A stretch of 64,000 nucleotides of DNA from contig NZ_CP054839.1 in NCBI RefSeq assembly GCF_018141105.1, forward strand, positions 5,332,001 through 5,396,000, read 5' to 3'. This stretch comes from Saccharopolyspora erythraea. Lineage in GTDB: Bacteria; Actinomycetota; Actinomycetes; Mycobacteriales; Pseudonocardiaceae. Each line of letters opens with the position of its first letter. Within the stretch, counting starts at the first letter, position 1. The translations under genes were made by a program, and so were the position numbers. The notes under the pieces were generated by a model. The model ran no database searches. It had not been told where the DNA came from and saw nothing but the letters and a program-made list of their open reading frames with translations. Positions 25,241 to 33,737 of the stretch are shown here, in pieces.

Positions 25241-26245
25241 TCAGCCGTCGCCGAACGCGGCGTCGAAGGCGGCGGCGGGCGGTTCGATGGCGACCAGTTC
25301 GCGGACCCGCGCCAGCGCGTCCGGCGCGCCCAGCAGCCGGTCCATCCCGGCGTCCTCCCACTCCACCGAGATCGGCCCGGTGTAGCCGATGGAGTTGAGC
25401 ACCCGGATGCAGGACTCGAAGTCGATGTCGCCGTGGCCGACCGAGACGAAGTCCCAGCCACGGCGCGGATCGGCCCACGGCAGGTGGGACCCGAGCCGCC
25501 CGTTGCGGCCGTCGAGGTGCAGCTTTGCGTCCTTGAAGTCGACGTGGTAGATGCGGTCGGCGAAGTCGCGCACGAAGCCGACGGGATCGAGGTCCTGCCA
25601 CACGAAGTGGCTCGGGTCGAAGTTGATCCCGAACGCGGCCCGGTTGTCCACCGCGGCCATCGCCCGCTGCGTCGTCCAGTAGTCGTAAGCGATCTCACTC
25701 GGGTGCACCTCGAGGGCGAAGCGGACGCCGCACTCGTCGAAGACGTCGAGGATCGGGTTCCACCGCTCGGCGAACTCGGCGAAGCCGCGCTCGACGGTCT
25801 CGGCGGGAACCGGCGGGAACATCGCCACCGCGTACCAGATCGGCGACCCGGTGAACCCGACCACAGTGGACACACCGAGCTCGGCCGCGACGCGCGCGGT
25901 GTCCTTGAGCTCCTCGGCCGCGCGCCGCCGCACGCCCTCGGCCTCGCCGTCGCCCCACACCCGGCCGGGCAGGATCGCGCGGTGGCGTTCGTCGATGGGG
26001 TGGTCGCAGACGGCCTGCCCGGTCAGGTGGTTGGAGATCGCGTGCAGCTGCAGGCCGTGGTCGTCGAGCAGCTTGCGGCGCTGAGCGAGGTAGTCGGAGT
26101 CCTCGCGGGCCCTGGCGATGTCCAGGTGCCTGGCCGCGCACGCCACCTCCAGGCCGTCGTAACCCCAGTCCGCTGCCAGCCGGCACACCTCCTCGAACGG
26201 CAGGTCTGCCCACTGCCCGGTGAAAAGCGTGACCGGACGTGCCAT
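25241..26245 (-). CDS. Sugar phosphate isomerase/epimerase
   Basis: The 334-residue TIM-barrel protein opens with [20 protein letters not shown]. Further strands are [74 protein letters not shown] and [13 protein letters not shown]; these place the Glu, Asp, His and Glu metal ligands as in the family. There is no signal peptide, unlike the relative at 7976-8815. Its start shares one base with the Gfo/Idh/MocA stop (TGATG), so the two are co-translated and probably act in sequence on a keto-sugar. The ATPase gene starts 36 bases downstream. Confidence 0.92.
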   Translation of the reverse strand: MARPVTLFTGQWADLPFEEVCRLAADWGYDGLEVACAARHLDIARAREDSDYLAQRRKLLDDHGLQLHAISNHLTGQAVCDHPIDERHRAILPGRVWGDGEAEGVRRRAAEELKDTARVAAELGVSTVVGFTGSPIWYAVAMFPPVPAETVERGFAEFAERWNPILDVFDECGVRFALEVHPSEIAYDYWTTQRAMAAVDNRAAFGINFDPSHFVWQDLDPVGFVRDFADRIYHVDFKDAKLHLDGRNGRLGSHLPWADPRRGWDFVSVGHGDIDFESCIRVLNSIGYTGPISVEWEDAGMDRLLGAPDALARVRELVAIEPPAAAFDAAFGDG

Positions 26246-27396
26246 CAGCTCTCTCCTTCCTCGACGGCGGTCCACCGGCTCTCCCGCGCGGCGCTGCGCT
26301 GCACGGCGTCGAGCACCCGCTGCACGCGCAGACCGTCGGAGAAGCCCGGCCGCGGCGGCGTACCGGACGCGACCGCGACCACGAAGTCCCTGATCTCGTG
26401 GGTGAAGGTGTGGTCGTAGCCGAGCACGTGACCCGGCGGGTACCACGCCTGCAGGTACGGGTGCCCCGGCTCGGTGGCCAGCACGCGGCGGAAACCGGAG
26501 CTCTCGGCGGTGTCGGCGCCGTCGTGGAACTGCAGCTCGTTCATCGACTCGAAGTCGAACGCGATGCTGCCCTCGCTGCCGTTGACCTCGATGCGCAGGC
26601 CGTTCTTGCGCCCCGCGGCGTAGCGGGTCGCCTCGAAGGTCGCGACCGCTCCGCCTTCGAAGCGGGCGGTGAACAGCGCCGCGTCGTCGACCGTGACCGC
26701 GCCGGTGCGTCGCGGCTCGGACTCCAGCGGGCGTTGCGGGACGAAGGTCTCCAGCACCGCCGAGACGCCGGTGATCCGGTCGTCGAGCAGGAACTGCGTC
26801 AGGTCGACCAGGTGCGCGCCCAGGTCGCCCAGGGCGCCGGAGCCGGCGCGCTCGGCCTGCAGCCGCCAGGTCAGCGGCGCCTCCGGGTCCACCAGCCAGT
26901 CCTGCAGGTACGCCGCGCGGACGTGCCGGACCCGGCCCAGCCTGCCGCGCTCGACGAGCTCGCGCGCCAGGGCCAGGGCGGGGACCCGCCGGTAGTTGAA
27001 CGCCACCATCGAACCGATGCCCGCGGCTGCCGCGCGCTCGGCCTCCGCCGCCATCGCGGTCGCCTCGGCAACCGAGTTGGCAAGCGGTTTCTCGCACAGC
27101 ACGTGCTTTCCCGCCTTCAGCGCGGCGATCGCGATCTCGGCGTGGCTGTCACCCGGCGTGCAGATGTCGACCACGTGCACGTCGTCGCGCCGCAGCACCG
27201 ACTTCCAGTCCGTGCTCGACTCGCGCCAGCCCAGCCGCGCGGCGGCGGCTTCGGCGGCGTCCTCCCGGCGGCCGCAGAGCACCGCCATGTCCGGCACCAC
27301 CGGCAGGTCGAAGACGTGCCCCGCCGTCCGCCAGGCGTGCGAGTGCACCGCACCCATGAACGCGTGGCCGACGAGGGCCACACCGAGCTTTTCCAT
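26245..27396 (-). CDS. Gfo/Idh/MocA-family oxidoreductase
   Basis: The 383-residue protein starts at ATG 27396 ([20 protein letters not shown]), behind an AAGAGGA ribosome site. The Rossmann domain (1 to about 125) contains [18 protein letters not shown] and the conserved [17 protein letters not shown], with the catalytic-region Lys. The C-terminal alpha/beta domain includes [15 protein letters not shown], which holds the conserved Asp and His. Members oxidise sugars or cyclitols with NAD(P), some at C3. Position between the ROK regulator and the epimerase makes it the likely first cytosolic step after import. Confidence 0.93.
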   Translation of the reverse strand: MEKLGVALVGHAFMGAVHSHAWRTAGHVFDLPVVPDMAVLCGRREDAAEAAAARLGWRESSTDWKSVLRRDDVHVVDICTPGDSHAEIAIAALKAGKHVLCEKPLANSVAEATAMAAEAERAAAAGIGSMVAFNYRRVPALALARELVERGRLGRVRHVRAAYLQDWLVDPEAPLTWRLQAERAGSGALGDLGAHLVDLTQFLLDDRITGVSAVLETFVPQRPLESEPRRTGAVTVDDAALFTARFEGGAVATFEATRYAAGRKNGLRIEVNGSEGSIAFDFESMNELQFHDGADTAESSGFRRVLATEPGHPYLQAWYPPGHVLGYDHTFTHEIRDFVVAVASGTPPRPGFSDGLRVQRVLDAVQRSAARESRWTAVEEGES

Positions 27397-27427
27397 GTCG
27401 GTCCTCTTGTTCCCCAGGAGGTGGATG

Positions 27428-28621
27428 TCAGGTCTGGTCGATGCCGAGCGCGTGGTCGCCGGCCAGCGCGGCCGCGCCGACGACGCCGGCGTTCTCACCG
27501 AGCTCGGAGAGCACGACCGGCAGGTTGCTGGTGGCCAGCGGCGTCGAACGCCGGTAGAGCTCGCTGCGGACCTCGGCGAGCAGCGTGTGCCCGAGACCGG
27601 TCGCGACTCCGCCGCCGACGACGATCATGGCCGGGTTGAAGAAGTTGACCAGGCCCGCGAGCACCCGCCCCAGCCGCCTGCCGCCGTCGCGGACCAGCCC
27701 GAGCGCGTGCGGATCGCCCTGCCGCATCGCGGTTCCCACGTCGGCGGCGGTCAGCGGTCCGTCGGCGAGCATGGACTCCAGGACGGCCGACTCGCCGCCG
27801 CGGGCGAGCGCGTTGACGTCCCTGGAGAGCGCGGCGCCGCTGAACCACGCCTCGAGGCAGCCGGTGCGCCCGCAGCTGCACACGGGTCCGCCGTCGTTGA
27901 CGGCGATGTGCCCGATGTCGCCCGCGCTGCCGTTGCTGCCCCGCAGCACGCGGTGACCGGTGATGATCCCGCAGCCGATCCCGGTGCCGATCTTGACGAA
28001 CAGGAAGTCGCCGACCGAGCGGGCCAGCCCGCAGTACATCTCGCCGACGGCCATCAGGTTGACGTCGTTGTCGACCAGCACCGGGCAGTCGAGCTGCTTG
28101 AGGAAGAACTCGCGGACCGGGTAGCGGTCCCACCCCGGCATGATCGGCGGTGAGACGGTGTAGCCGTCGCGGAAGCTCACCGGTCCCGGCACGCCCACCC
28201 CGACGCCGTCCACGCGGCCCAGGTGGCCCTCGGCGCGGAGCTTGCCGATCAGCTCGACAGCCCGCCGCAGCACCACCTCCGGACCGGACCGGATGTCGAT
28301 GTCCTCCGCCACGTGCGCGACGAGGTCGAGCCGTCCGTTGGTTACCCCCACGTCCAGCGACGTCGCGCCGATGTCCACACCGACGAACCGCAGGTCGCCG
28401 GAGAGCTGCACGAGCCCCGAGCGGCGTCCGCCCCGGGACTCGGCCTTGCCCGCCCGCTCGACGAATCCGAGGTCCTCGAGCCGCTGGAGCTCCTGGCCGA
28501 TCTTCGACCGGGACAGGCCCACCTGCGCGGCCATCTCGGCCGCCGACTGCGGACCGTTCAGGCGCAGGGCCGCCAGGAGTCTTGCCTGGTGGGGATTCTC
28601 CGGTTGCAATGCGAACCTCAC
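27428..28621 (-). CDS. ROK-family transcriptional regulator
   Basis: A winged-helix domain comes first (ARLLAALRLNGPQSAAEMAA, LSRSKIGQELQRLEDLGFV), then a ROK sugar-kinase-like domain with VGVDIGATSLDVGV, VGVGVPGPV, KIGTGIGCGIITGHRVLRG and the zinc site CSCGRTGCLEAW. This is the layout of XylR/NagC-type sugar regulators. I chose GTG 28621 (397 residues), with GGAG 8 bases upstream; GTG 28651 in frame would add 10 residues but overlaps the candidate promoter. It heads the sugar gene run, 31 bases before the Gfo gene, so it probably controls its own operon in response to a sugar. Confidence 0.9.
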   Translation of the reverse strand: MRFALQPENPHQARLLAALRLNGPQSAAEMAAQVGLSRSKIGQELQRLEDLGFVERAGKAESRGGRRSGLVQLSGDLRFVGVDIGATSLDVGVTNGRLDLVAHVAEDIDIRSGPEVVLRRAVELIGKLRAEGHLGRVDGVGVGVPGPVSFRDGYTVSPPIMPGWDRYPVREFFLKQLDCPVLVDNDVNLMAVGEMYCGLARSVGDFLFVKIGTGIGCGIITGHRVLRGSNGSAGDIGHIAVNDGGPVCSCGRTGCLEAWFSGAALSRDVNALARGGESAVLESMLADGPLTAADVGTAMRQGDPHALGLVRDGGRRLGRVLAGLVNFFNPAMIVVGGGVATGLGHTLLAEVRSELYRRSTPLATSNLPVVLSELGENAGVVGAAALAGDHALGIDQT

Positions 28622-28651
28622 TTCTTGCACTCCGGGTAAGAAGTTGTTCAC

Positions 28652-28682
28652 AAAGTAGAAGCAATCTTGTTTCCGGAGTCAA
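28652..28682 (-). promoter_or_regulatory. Candidate promoter of the ROK/sugar run
   Basis: On the minus strand TTGACT (28682-28677) and TACTTT (28657-28652) are separated by 19 bases, in DNA that is much more AT-rich than its surroundings. The predicted start of transcription, near 28644, rules out GTG 28651 as translation start. Confidence 0.4.
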
Positions 28683-28868
28683 TAAGAAGGCAGCCAAGTC
28701 GCCCAGACGTCGGCAACCGGCGAGAAGCAAGCCGATTTGGTCTAGACCTTGGCGAGCGTTGATCCGCAACCTGCTCGATGCCCATCGAGCAACCCCAGCG
28801 CCGCACCGGCCGGCTCAGCCCCGCTTTCGGTTCTCCACCAAGTCACACGCCGACGGAGTCGAGCAGCC

Positions 28869-29741
28869 ATGCCGAAGCACCACACGTCCACGTCCACGCC
28901 CCCGATCCGGAGGAGCCGCCTCCCTCGCTCCGCAGCCGCCGCGGTCAGCGCGTGCGTCCTGCTCGCCGCACCGGCGCGCACGCCAAGCCATCCGCGCCGC
29001 AGGTAGACCCGACCAGCCCGGCCGGGACGTCCCGTCTGGGCGACCCGGCTTCGGCGACTGGTCTTCAGCGACGAGTTCAATGAGACCACAGTAGACAGTT
29101 CGAAATGGACCAAACGCGACCAGCACCGCGGCACGCACTCCGGGATCGACTGGTGGTACAAGCCGCAGAACGTGCGCACCGACGGAAGAGGAGCGCTGGC
29201 CATCGACCTCGGCAGGCTCGGCCCCGCCGAGTACTCCGGCGGGCGCATCGACAGCCAGGGCAAGTTCGACTACACCCGCGGCAGCATCGAGTTCCGCGCG
29301 CACGTGCCGCCCACCGAGGGCCACCTGGCGGCGGTGTGGTTGCAGGCCGACAGCCCCGGCGACGAACTCGGCACCGCGGCCGACGGGGCGGAAGTGGACG
29401 TCCTGGAGAGCGCCCACCAGTCCGACACCTACCCGGTGACGTTGCACTACGACGGGTACGGCGAGCACCACCAGTCGTCATCGGAAGCCGTGCGGGCACC
29501 GGGGCTGCACGGTACGTGGTACCACACCTTCGGGCTGGAATGGAGCGAGTCGTCGCTGAGGTTCCGCTACGACGGCCAGGTTGTCCGCGAGGTGACCGAC
29601 CCGAAGCTGATCAGCCGGGTCGCGGAGTTCCCGATCATCTCGCACGAGATCCTGGAGTTCACCGACGGCGACGTCACGAAGGCACCGCTGGACCACACCT
29701 CGACCATGTACGTCGGCTACGTGCGGGTGTGGCAGGGCTGA
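28869..29741 (+). pseudogene. GH16 endoglucanase-like gene disrupted by frameshifts
   Basis: ATG 28869 opens a signal peptide (RSRLPRSAAAAVSACVLLAA), but this frame stops at TAG 29004. The expected mature N-terminus (KPSAPQVDPTSPAGTSRLGD) is read in another frame from about 28975 to 29055. The catalytic domain then returns to the first frame from about 29058 (LVFSDEFNETTVDSSKW) to TGA 29741. The GH16 catalytic motif EVDVLES is intact at 29391-29411, as are WLQADSPGDE and GYVRVWQG. Two compensating shifts around the linker would explain this; the first falls at a GCGCGC run. Without repair only an unsecreted fragment from within the domain could be made. A sequencing error is possible. Confidence 0.6.
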
Positions 29742-29765
29742 CCGGCCTGCGTGGCCCGCGCAGCA

Positions 29766-29800
29766 GAGGGCTCCACGTCCGGTGCGGACGTGGAGCCCTC
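29766..29800 (+). terminator. Strong hairpin after the GH16 gene
   Basis: A perfect 16-base stem (GAGGGCTCCACGTCCG with its complement) around a GTG loop lies 24 bases after the GH16 stop. Confidence 0.8.
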
Positions 29801-29890
29801 CTGACGGCCCGCTTCGTTGCCGCCGGCACGCGGGTGGGCGCCGAACCCCGCGTCAAGGGTCCACCGGCGGCCGAGCGGGCAGGACTCGCC

Positions 29891-30094
29891 TCAGCGCCCT
29901 GGTAGCAGCGCCCTGCGGGTGCGGCGATCGAACAGCGGGCGCGAGAACCCGGACCACGACTGCCGGAAGCCGTACCTGCGGCTCCGGGAGAACCACGTGC
30001 GGTGGCCCCACTTCGTGCTCCAGGACAGGCCGCGGCGGGACAGGTGCACCCGCATCGGGCCGACCCGGATGGTCTTGCGGAACTTGGAACCCAT
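29891..30094 (-). CDS. DUF4236 domain protein
   Basis: The 67-residue product starts at ATG 30094 with MGSKFRKTIRVGPMRVHLSR, the invariant N-terminal DUF4236 motif (FRKxxxxGPxRxxLSxxG). The start is supported by GGGAG 5 bases upstream. DUF4236 is a short domain of unknown function, often at the N-terminus of phage or membrane-associated proteins, here standing alone. The basic C-terminus (WFSRSRRYGFRQSWSGFSR) suggests nucleic-acid or membrane contact, but no function can be assigned. A clear promoter with tandem repeats lies about 50-80 bases upstream. Confidence 0.75.
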   Translation of the reverse strand: MGSKFRKTIRVGPMRVHLSRRGLSWSTKWGHRTWFSRSRRYGFRQSWSGFSRPLFDRRTRRALLPGR

Positions 30095-30145
30095 CGTTGC
30101 TCCCTGCCTTTCGGTCGCTGACAGAGATGTACCCACCGCGCGCCG

Positions 30146-30183
30146 GTATTAATCATGGACCTGCGCGGTTTCAATCATGGACC
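30146..30183 (-). promoter_or_regulatory. Promoter with tandem repeats for the DUF4236 gene
   Basis: On the minus strand TTGAAA (30174-30169) and TAATAC (30151-30146) lie 17 bases apart. The 11-mer GGTCCATGATT occurs twice, at 30183-30173 and 30161-30151, a 22-base period that puts both copies on one helix face. One copy overlaps the -35 and the other abuts the -10. Confidence 0.5.
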
Positions 30184-30210
30184 AGGTGACCGGCCCGTCA
30201 CCGGCGACGA

Positions 30211-30561
30211 TCACGACTCCGACTGCGACTCCGCGTCGCCGCTGAACGCCTTTCGCGCCTCCTGCCACGCGCCGTGCGCGCGGCGCTGCGCATCGGCTAC
30301 CGCCTCCGCCTGCACATCGGGCTGGTCGGCGAGGACGTTGGCCACTCCGGTGAGCGCCTCGGCACCCCGGGTGCCCGCGTTGAAGAACGCGGTGACCAGC
30401 TCCGCGGGCATCCTCGTGGTCCCCGGGCCCTGGTCCTCGGCCGCCTGCTCCTGCACCTCGGCGGCGGTGTCCCAGGCCGAGCTCAGCTGTGCGAAAGCGT
30501 CCAGCAGGTTGCGCCACACCGTGATCTGCTCGGTGTTCGGCTCGGGTGTCACATCGCTCAT
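30211..30561 (-). CDS. Hypothetical helical protein
   Basis: The 116-residue acidic protein starts at ATG 30561 (MSDVTPEPNTEQITVWRNLL), with AGGAAGGA upstream. It is rich in Ala, Glu and Gln, with predicted long helices (residues 12-45 and 72-105), no signal peptide, no membrane segment and no Cys. I do not recognise a family. Neighbours are the DUF4236 gene downstream and the IolG-like gene upstream, all on the minus strand. Codon use is normal for the window. Confidence 0.65.
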   Translation of the reverse strand: MSDVTPEPNTEQITVWRNLLDAFAQLSSAWDTAAEVQEQAAEDQGPGTTRMPAELVTAFFNAGTRGAEALTGVANVLADQPDVQAEAVADAQRRAHGAWQEARKAFSGDAESQSES

Positions 30562-30709
30562 GGCGGTCCTTCCTCAGCGGAGCTGATCGGTTGGCTCTGT
30601 CAGAGCTAGCAGATACCCCGCCGCGCACCGACCCGAAACGCCGCGAGGCCGCGAACCGGATCCGGTGGCAGGCGGCACGAGCGCACGGCGCGATCCGCCC
30701 ACCGGCCGG

Positions 30710-31723
30710 CTACATCCCGTAGAGCGCGGGCTTGTCGGCCAGCTCCACCTCGACCGGCGCGCCGTCCTCCTGCGCGCGCAGGCACGCCTCGGCCACCGCG
30801 GTCGCGGCGTAGCCGTCCCACGCGCTGGGCCCGCACACCTCGCCGCGCGCCGCGGCGTCGACCCACGCCTGCAGTTGCAGGCGGTACGCCTCGGCGAACC
30901 GCGTCCGGAAGTCCGCGTGCACCGCGACGCCCTCGGTGCCGCCCGCGCGCACCACGGTGGTCGACGGCAGCGCCAGCGAGACCGTGCCCAGTTCCCCGAC
31001 CAGCTCGCACCGCACGTCGTAGCCGTACTGGGCGTTGACGAAAACCTCGACGTCGACGGTCACCCCGGCTGCGGTCTCCAGCACCAGCAGCCGCGGGTCG
31101 GCCATCCGCGCGGCCGCACGGCTGGACGAGCGCGTGCCGTGCACGGTGACGCGCACGATCTCCGACGACAGCAACCAGCGCACCACGTCGAACTCATGCA
31201 CCGCGGCGCTGGTGAACGGCATCTCCGGGGTGAAGAAGTGCAGCGCCCGCGCGTTGCGGTGCACGCAGTGCACCAGCACCGGATCGCCCACGGTCCCGGC
31301 ATCCAACGCCCGCTTCATGTCCACATAGGATGGATCGAACCGCCGCATGTACCCGGCCTGCACCAGCCGCCGCCCCTTGGCCACCTCGTGCGCGACGATG
31401 CGCAGGCAGTCCGCGGCCGTGGCCGCCAGCGGTTTCTCGCACAGCACCGGCTTGCCCGCCTCGACGCACGCCGCGGCCAGCGCCTCGTGGGTGTGGTCCG
31501 GGGACGCGACGACCACCGCGTCCACACCCGCATCGCCGATCAGGCCCACGGGGTCGGCGTGGAAGACCACCTCGTCGCCGGCCTCGGCGGCGACCGCGCG
31601 TCCCCGGTCCTCGTCGGCATCCGAAACCGCGACCACCCGCGCACCGGCGACGGCGCCGGCCAACGTCCGCACGTGGTCGGCACCCATCACGCCCGTCCCG
31701 ACCACACCCACCCGCACAGTCAT
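30710..31723 (-). CDS. IolG-like inositol 2-dehydrogenase (Gfo/Idh/MocA family)
   Basis: The 337-residue enzyme starts at ATG 31723 (MTVRVGVVGTGVMGADHVRT), behind GGAG 5 bases upstream. The Rossmann fold includes VVVASPDHTHEALAAAC and [16 protein letters not shown]. The second domain has VQAGYMRRFDPSYVDMKRAL and TSAAVHEFDVVRWLLSSEIV, with Asp and His at the positions used by myo-inositol dehydrogenases. The GYMRRFD motif and the length fit IolG well. It would oxidise myo-inositol or a similar cyclitol to the keto form with NAD. No other iol genes are nearby, so it may serve a related cyclitol. A 12-base palindrome lies 20 bases upstream. Confidence 0.85.
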   Translation of the reverse strand: MTVRVGVVGTGVMGADHVRTLAGAVAGARVVAVSDADEDRGRAVAAEAGDEVVFHADPVGLIGDAGVDAVVVASPDHTHEALAAACVEAGKPVLCEKPLAATAADCLRIVAHEVAKGRRLVQAGYMRRFDPSYVDMKRALDAGTVGDPVLVHCVHRNARALHFFTPEMPFTSAAVHEFDVVRWLLSSEIVRVTVHGTRSSSRAAARMADPRLLVLETAAGVTVDVEVFVNAQYGYDVRCELVGELGTVSLALPSTTVVRAGGTEGVAVHADFRTRFAEAYRLQLQAWVDAAARGEVCGPSAWDGYAATAVAEACLRAQEDGAPVEVELADKPALYGM

Positions 31724-31742
31724 CGGCACTCCAGCTCCTCTC

Positions 31743-31754
31743 GGAATCGATTCC
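31743..31754. promoter_or_regulatory. Palindromic operator candidate upstream of iolG-like gene
   Basis: GGAATCGATTCC is a perfect 12-base palindrome between the iolG-like start (31723) and the divergent small gene at 31807. Central-CG palindromes of this type are typical of LacI-family operators. No LacI gene is in the window. Confidence 0.5.
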
Positions 31755-31806
31755 CCGACATACCAGCAGCACGGGCGCACCGGAGTCCAGGAATGCGGGC
31801 GTTCGG

Positions 31807-32118
31807 GTGAACGGCGGCGGAGGCGGGCCGTCCGGCGGGATGCAGGTCGACACCGACGCCTTGCGCCGATGCGCGCGTGCCGCCGGAGACCTCAAGCAGC
31901 GGCTGGCGCGGGACGGCGCGACGGTCAACGACCCCACCGACGACGCCGTGGCCGCCCTCAAGGGCGGGCAGTTCGAACTGAGCGTCGCGCTCGGCCAGGT
32001 GCGGAAGGTTGCTGCGTCGTGCGGCACGTTTTTGGCGTCTACCTCTGATCGTGCGCATGCGTTTAATCGACCGGGAGTTGTATCTGCGCTCAGGTACGAT
32101 GTCTGCTGCTCGAGGTGA
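31807..32118 (+). pseudogene. Truncated ESX-associated (DUF2580/EspC-like) small protein
   Basis: From GTG 31807 the frame gives a Gly-rich leader and then MQVDTDALRRCARAAGDLKQ, followed by GGQFELSVALGQVRK. This resembles the N-terminal helical hairpin of type VII-secretion small proteins (DUF2580/EspC). After about residue 75 the sequence (DRAHAFNRPGVVSALRYDVC) no longer looks helical or conserved, and the DNA becomes more AT-rich. The second helix expected in this family is missing or replaced, so the gene is probably truncated. No secretion machinery is nearby. It is divergent from the iolG-like gene. Confidence 0.45.
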
Positions 32119-32182
32119 GCCGACGCGCGAATCTGATGTAGCCGTGCTGACCGCCGAAGTGACGCCAGGAGTCTCCAAATCT

Positions 32183-33337
32183 ATGCCCGACCTCTTCACC
32201 ACTGCCATTTCCGGCAACCTGCTCCACGGCGCGCTCGGCCTTGAACACGGTGCGCACGGGGTATTGCCGCACCGATTGCCCCGGGCCGCATGGATGCAGG
32301 CCGACCAGCAGCTCGTCATGGCGCAGGCCCAGCCCTCCGGGGTACGGCTGGCACTTCGCACCGCGGCGACGGTCGTCGAGCTGGACGCGCACCGCACGAC
32401 CATGGCCTACCGGGGAGTCGCCCCGCGCCCTGATGGCTGCTACGACCTGCTCGTCGACGGCGAACTCGCCGGTCAGGTGATCTCCACTGGCGGTACCGCC
32501 GAGATCGTCGACATCGCGACTGGCGAACGTGAGACCCGGACCGGCCCACTCACGACGGTCCGCTTCGCCGGGCTCCCGAAGCGGAAGAAGCGGGTCGAAA
32601 TCTGGCTACCGCACTATGAGCGGATCGAGATGGTCGCGTTGCGCACCGACGCGCCGGTCGAGCCCGTGCAGCCGGGAGAGCGACCGGTGTGGCTGCACCA
32701 CGGCAGCTCCATCAGCCAGGGGTCCAACGCCACCAGCCCCACGGCCATCTGGCCTGCTCTGGCCGCGGCGCACGGAAAAGTCGAACTGGTCAACCTCGGG
32801 TTCAGCGGAAGCGCCATGCTCGACCCGTTCGTGGCCCGCACCATGCGAGACCTCCCCGCCGACCTGATCAGCATCAAGATCGGGATCAACCTGGTCAACG
32901 GCGACGTCATGCGCCTGCGTGCTTTCGGCCCGGCCGTTCACGGCTTCCTCGACACGATCCGCGAGGGGCACCCGTCGAAGCCGCTGCTGATCATCTCGCC
33001 GATCCTCTGCCCGATCCACGAGGACACCCCGGGGCCGGGCGCCCCCGACTTCACCGACGGGGTAATGCGGTTCCGCGCCACCGGAGACCCGGCAGAAGTT
33101 CCCGCGGGCAAGCTGACGCTGCGGACGATCCGCCAAGAACTCGCCGAGATCGTGCGGCAACGCTCGGCAGAGGACCCGCACCTGCACTACCTCGACGGTC
33201 GCGCACTCTACGGTGAGGCCGACGCCACCGAGCTGCCTCTTCCCGACCGCCTGCACCCGGACACGGCGACCCACCGGTTGATGAGTGAGCGGTTTGGGGC
33301 ACTGGCCTTCAACAGCGGCGCACCGTTCGCGACCTGA
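32183..33337 (+). CDS. SGNH/GDSL-family hydrolase
   Basis: The 384-residue protein is taken from ATG 32183 (MPDLFTTAISGNLLHGALGL), which fits relatives; ATG 32099 in frame is possible. An N-terminal beta-sandwich of about 170 residues (PHRLPRAAWMQA, YDLLVDGELAGQV) precedes the SGNH domain. The blocks are visible: VWLHHGSSISQGS (Ser), VNLGFSGSAMLD (Gly), IKIGINLVNGD (Asn) and LPDRLHPDTATHR (Asp and His). The enzyme is probably an esterase or acyl hydrolase on a sugar or lipid ester. No signal peptide is seen. The next gene region downstream is degraded DNA. Confidence 0.88.
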   Translation: MPDLFTTAISGNLLHGALGLEHGAHGVLPHRLPRAAWMQADQQLVMAQAQPSGVRLALRTAATVVELDAHRTTMAYRGVAPRPDGCYDLLVDGELAGQVISTGGTAEIVDIATGERETRTGPLTTVRFAGLPKRKKRVEIWLPHYERIEMVALRTDAPVEPVQPGERPVWLHHGSSISQGSNATSPTAIWPALAAAHGKVELVNLGFSGSAMLDPFVARTMRDLPADLISIKIGINLVNGDVMRLRAFGPAVHGFLDTIREGHPSKPLLIISPILCPIHEDTPGPGAPDFTDGVMRFRATGDPAEVPAGKLTLRTIRQELAEIVRQRSAEDPHLHYLDGRALYGEADATELPLPDRLHPDTATHRLMSERFGALAFNSGAPFAT

Positions 33338-33339
33338 CC

Positions 33340-33558
33340 GGCCACATCTCCCAGTACTCCAACGGCACTTGTGGTGGGTAGCCGCGTCGGCGGTAGTGGC
33401 TGGTGCGGGGCTTGGTGTTGGCGCCGTCGGCGCCAGCGTGACCAGTGCCAGATGTGTTCGGCAGTGTGCAGGGGCAGTAGGACCAGATTGGTCAGCAGGT
33501 GGCGGATCTTGAGTACGGTGTAGGTGATCACGTCTTCGCCACCGACGCTGATTCCCAT
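33340..33558 (-). pseudogene. Transposase C-terminal remnant
   Basis: Read from 33558, the frame gives YTVLKIRHLLTNLVLLPLHT and then HIWHWSRWRRRRQHQ. A second frame supplies KPRTSHYRRRGYPP. Together these resemble the C-terminal tail of IS4/IS701-type transposases, where a WSRWRRRHQ motif is followed by an SHYRRR motif. A frameshift separates the two, and no catalytic DDE core is present, so this is a dead fragment. Confidence 0.5.
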
Positions 33559-33563
33559 TTTAT

Positions 33564-33735
33564 GTCAAGGGTTTTGGCTGCTGCGCACCACGCCCAGCGC
33601 CGAGATCAGGAACCCGGCGGCGAAGCACGCGGTGGAGACGAACATCGCCCAGCGGGGACCGCAGCGCTCGACTCAGGCCCCGGCGAAGGCGGCCGAGAGC
33701 CCGAGCATCACGATGGCGAGCTGGAACGGCAGGGT
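33564..33735 (-). pseudogene. MFS transporter internal fragment
   Basis: On the minus strand the frame reads LPFQLAIVMLGLSAAFAG, then a TGA (33675-33673), then VERCGPRWAMFVSTACFAAG and FLISALGVV before another stop at 33566. The conserved MFS loop (ERxGPRWAM between two helices) is clear. It resembles helices 2-3 of an OFA-type major-facilitator transporter. Both ends are lost: one abuts the NADH-dehydrogenase-like gene and the other joins the transposase remnant. Confidence 0.5.
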
Positions 33736-33737
33736 GC

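Noticed and set aside
30655-30666. ACCGGATCCGGT palindrome after the IolG-like gene
   Set aside because: It lies 3' of the gene, contains a common restriction-type core and has no promoter nearby; chance is likely at this base composition.
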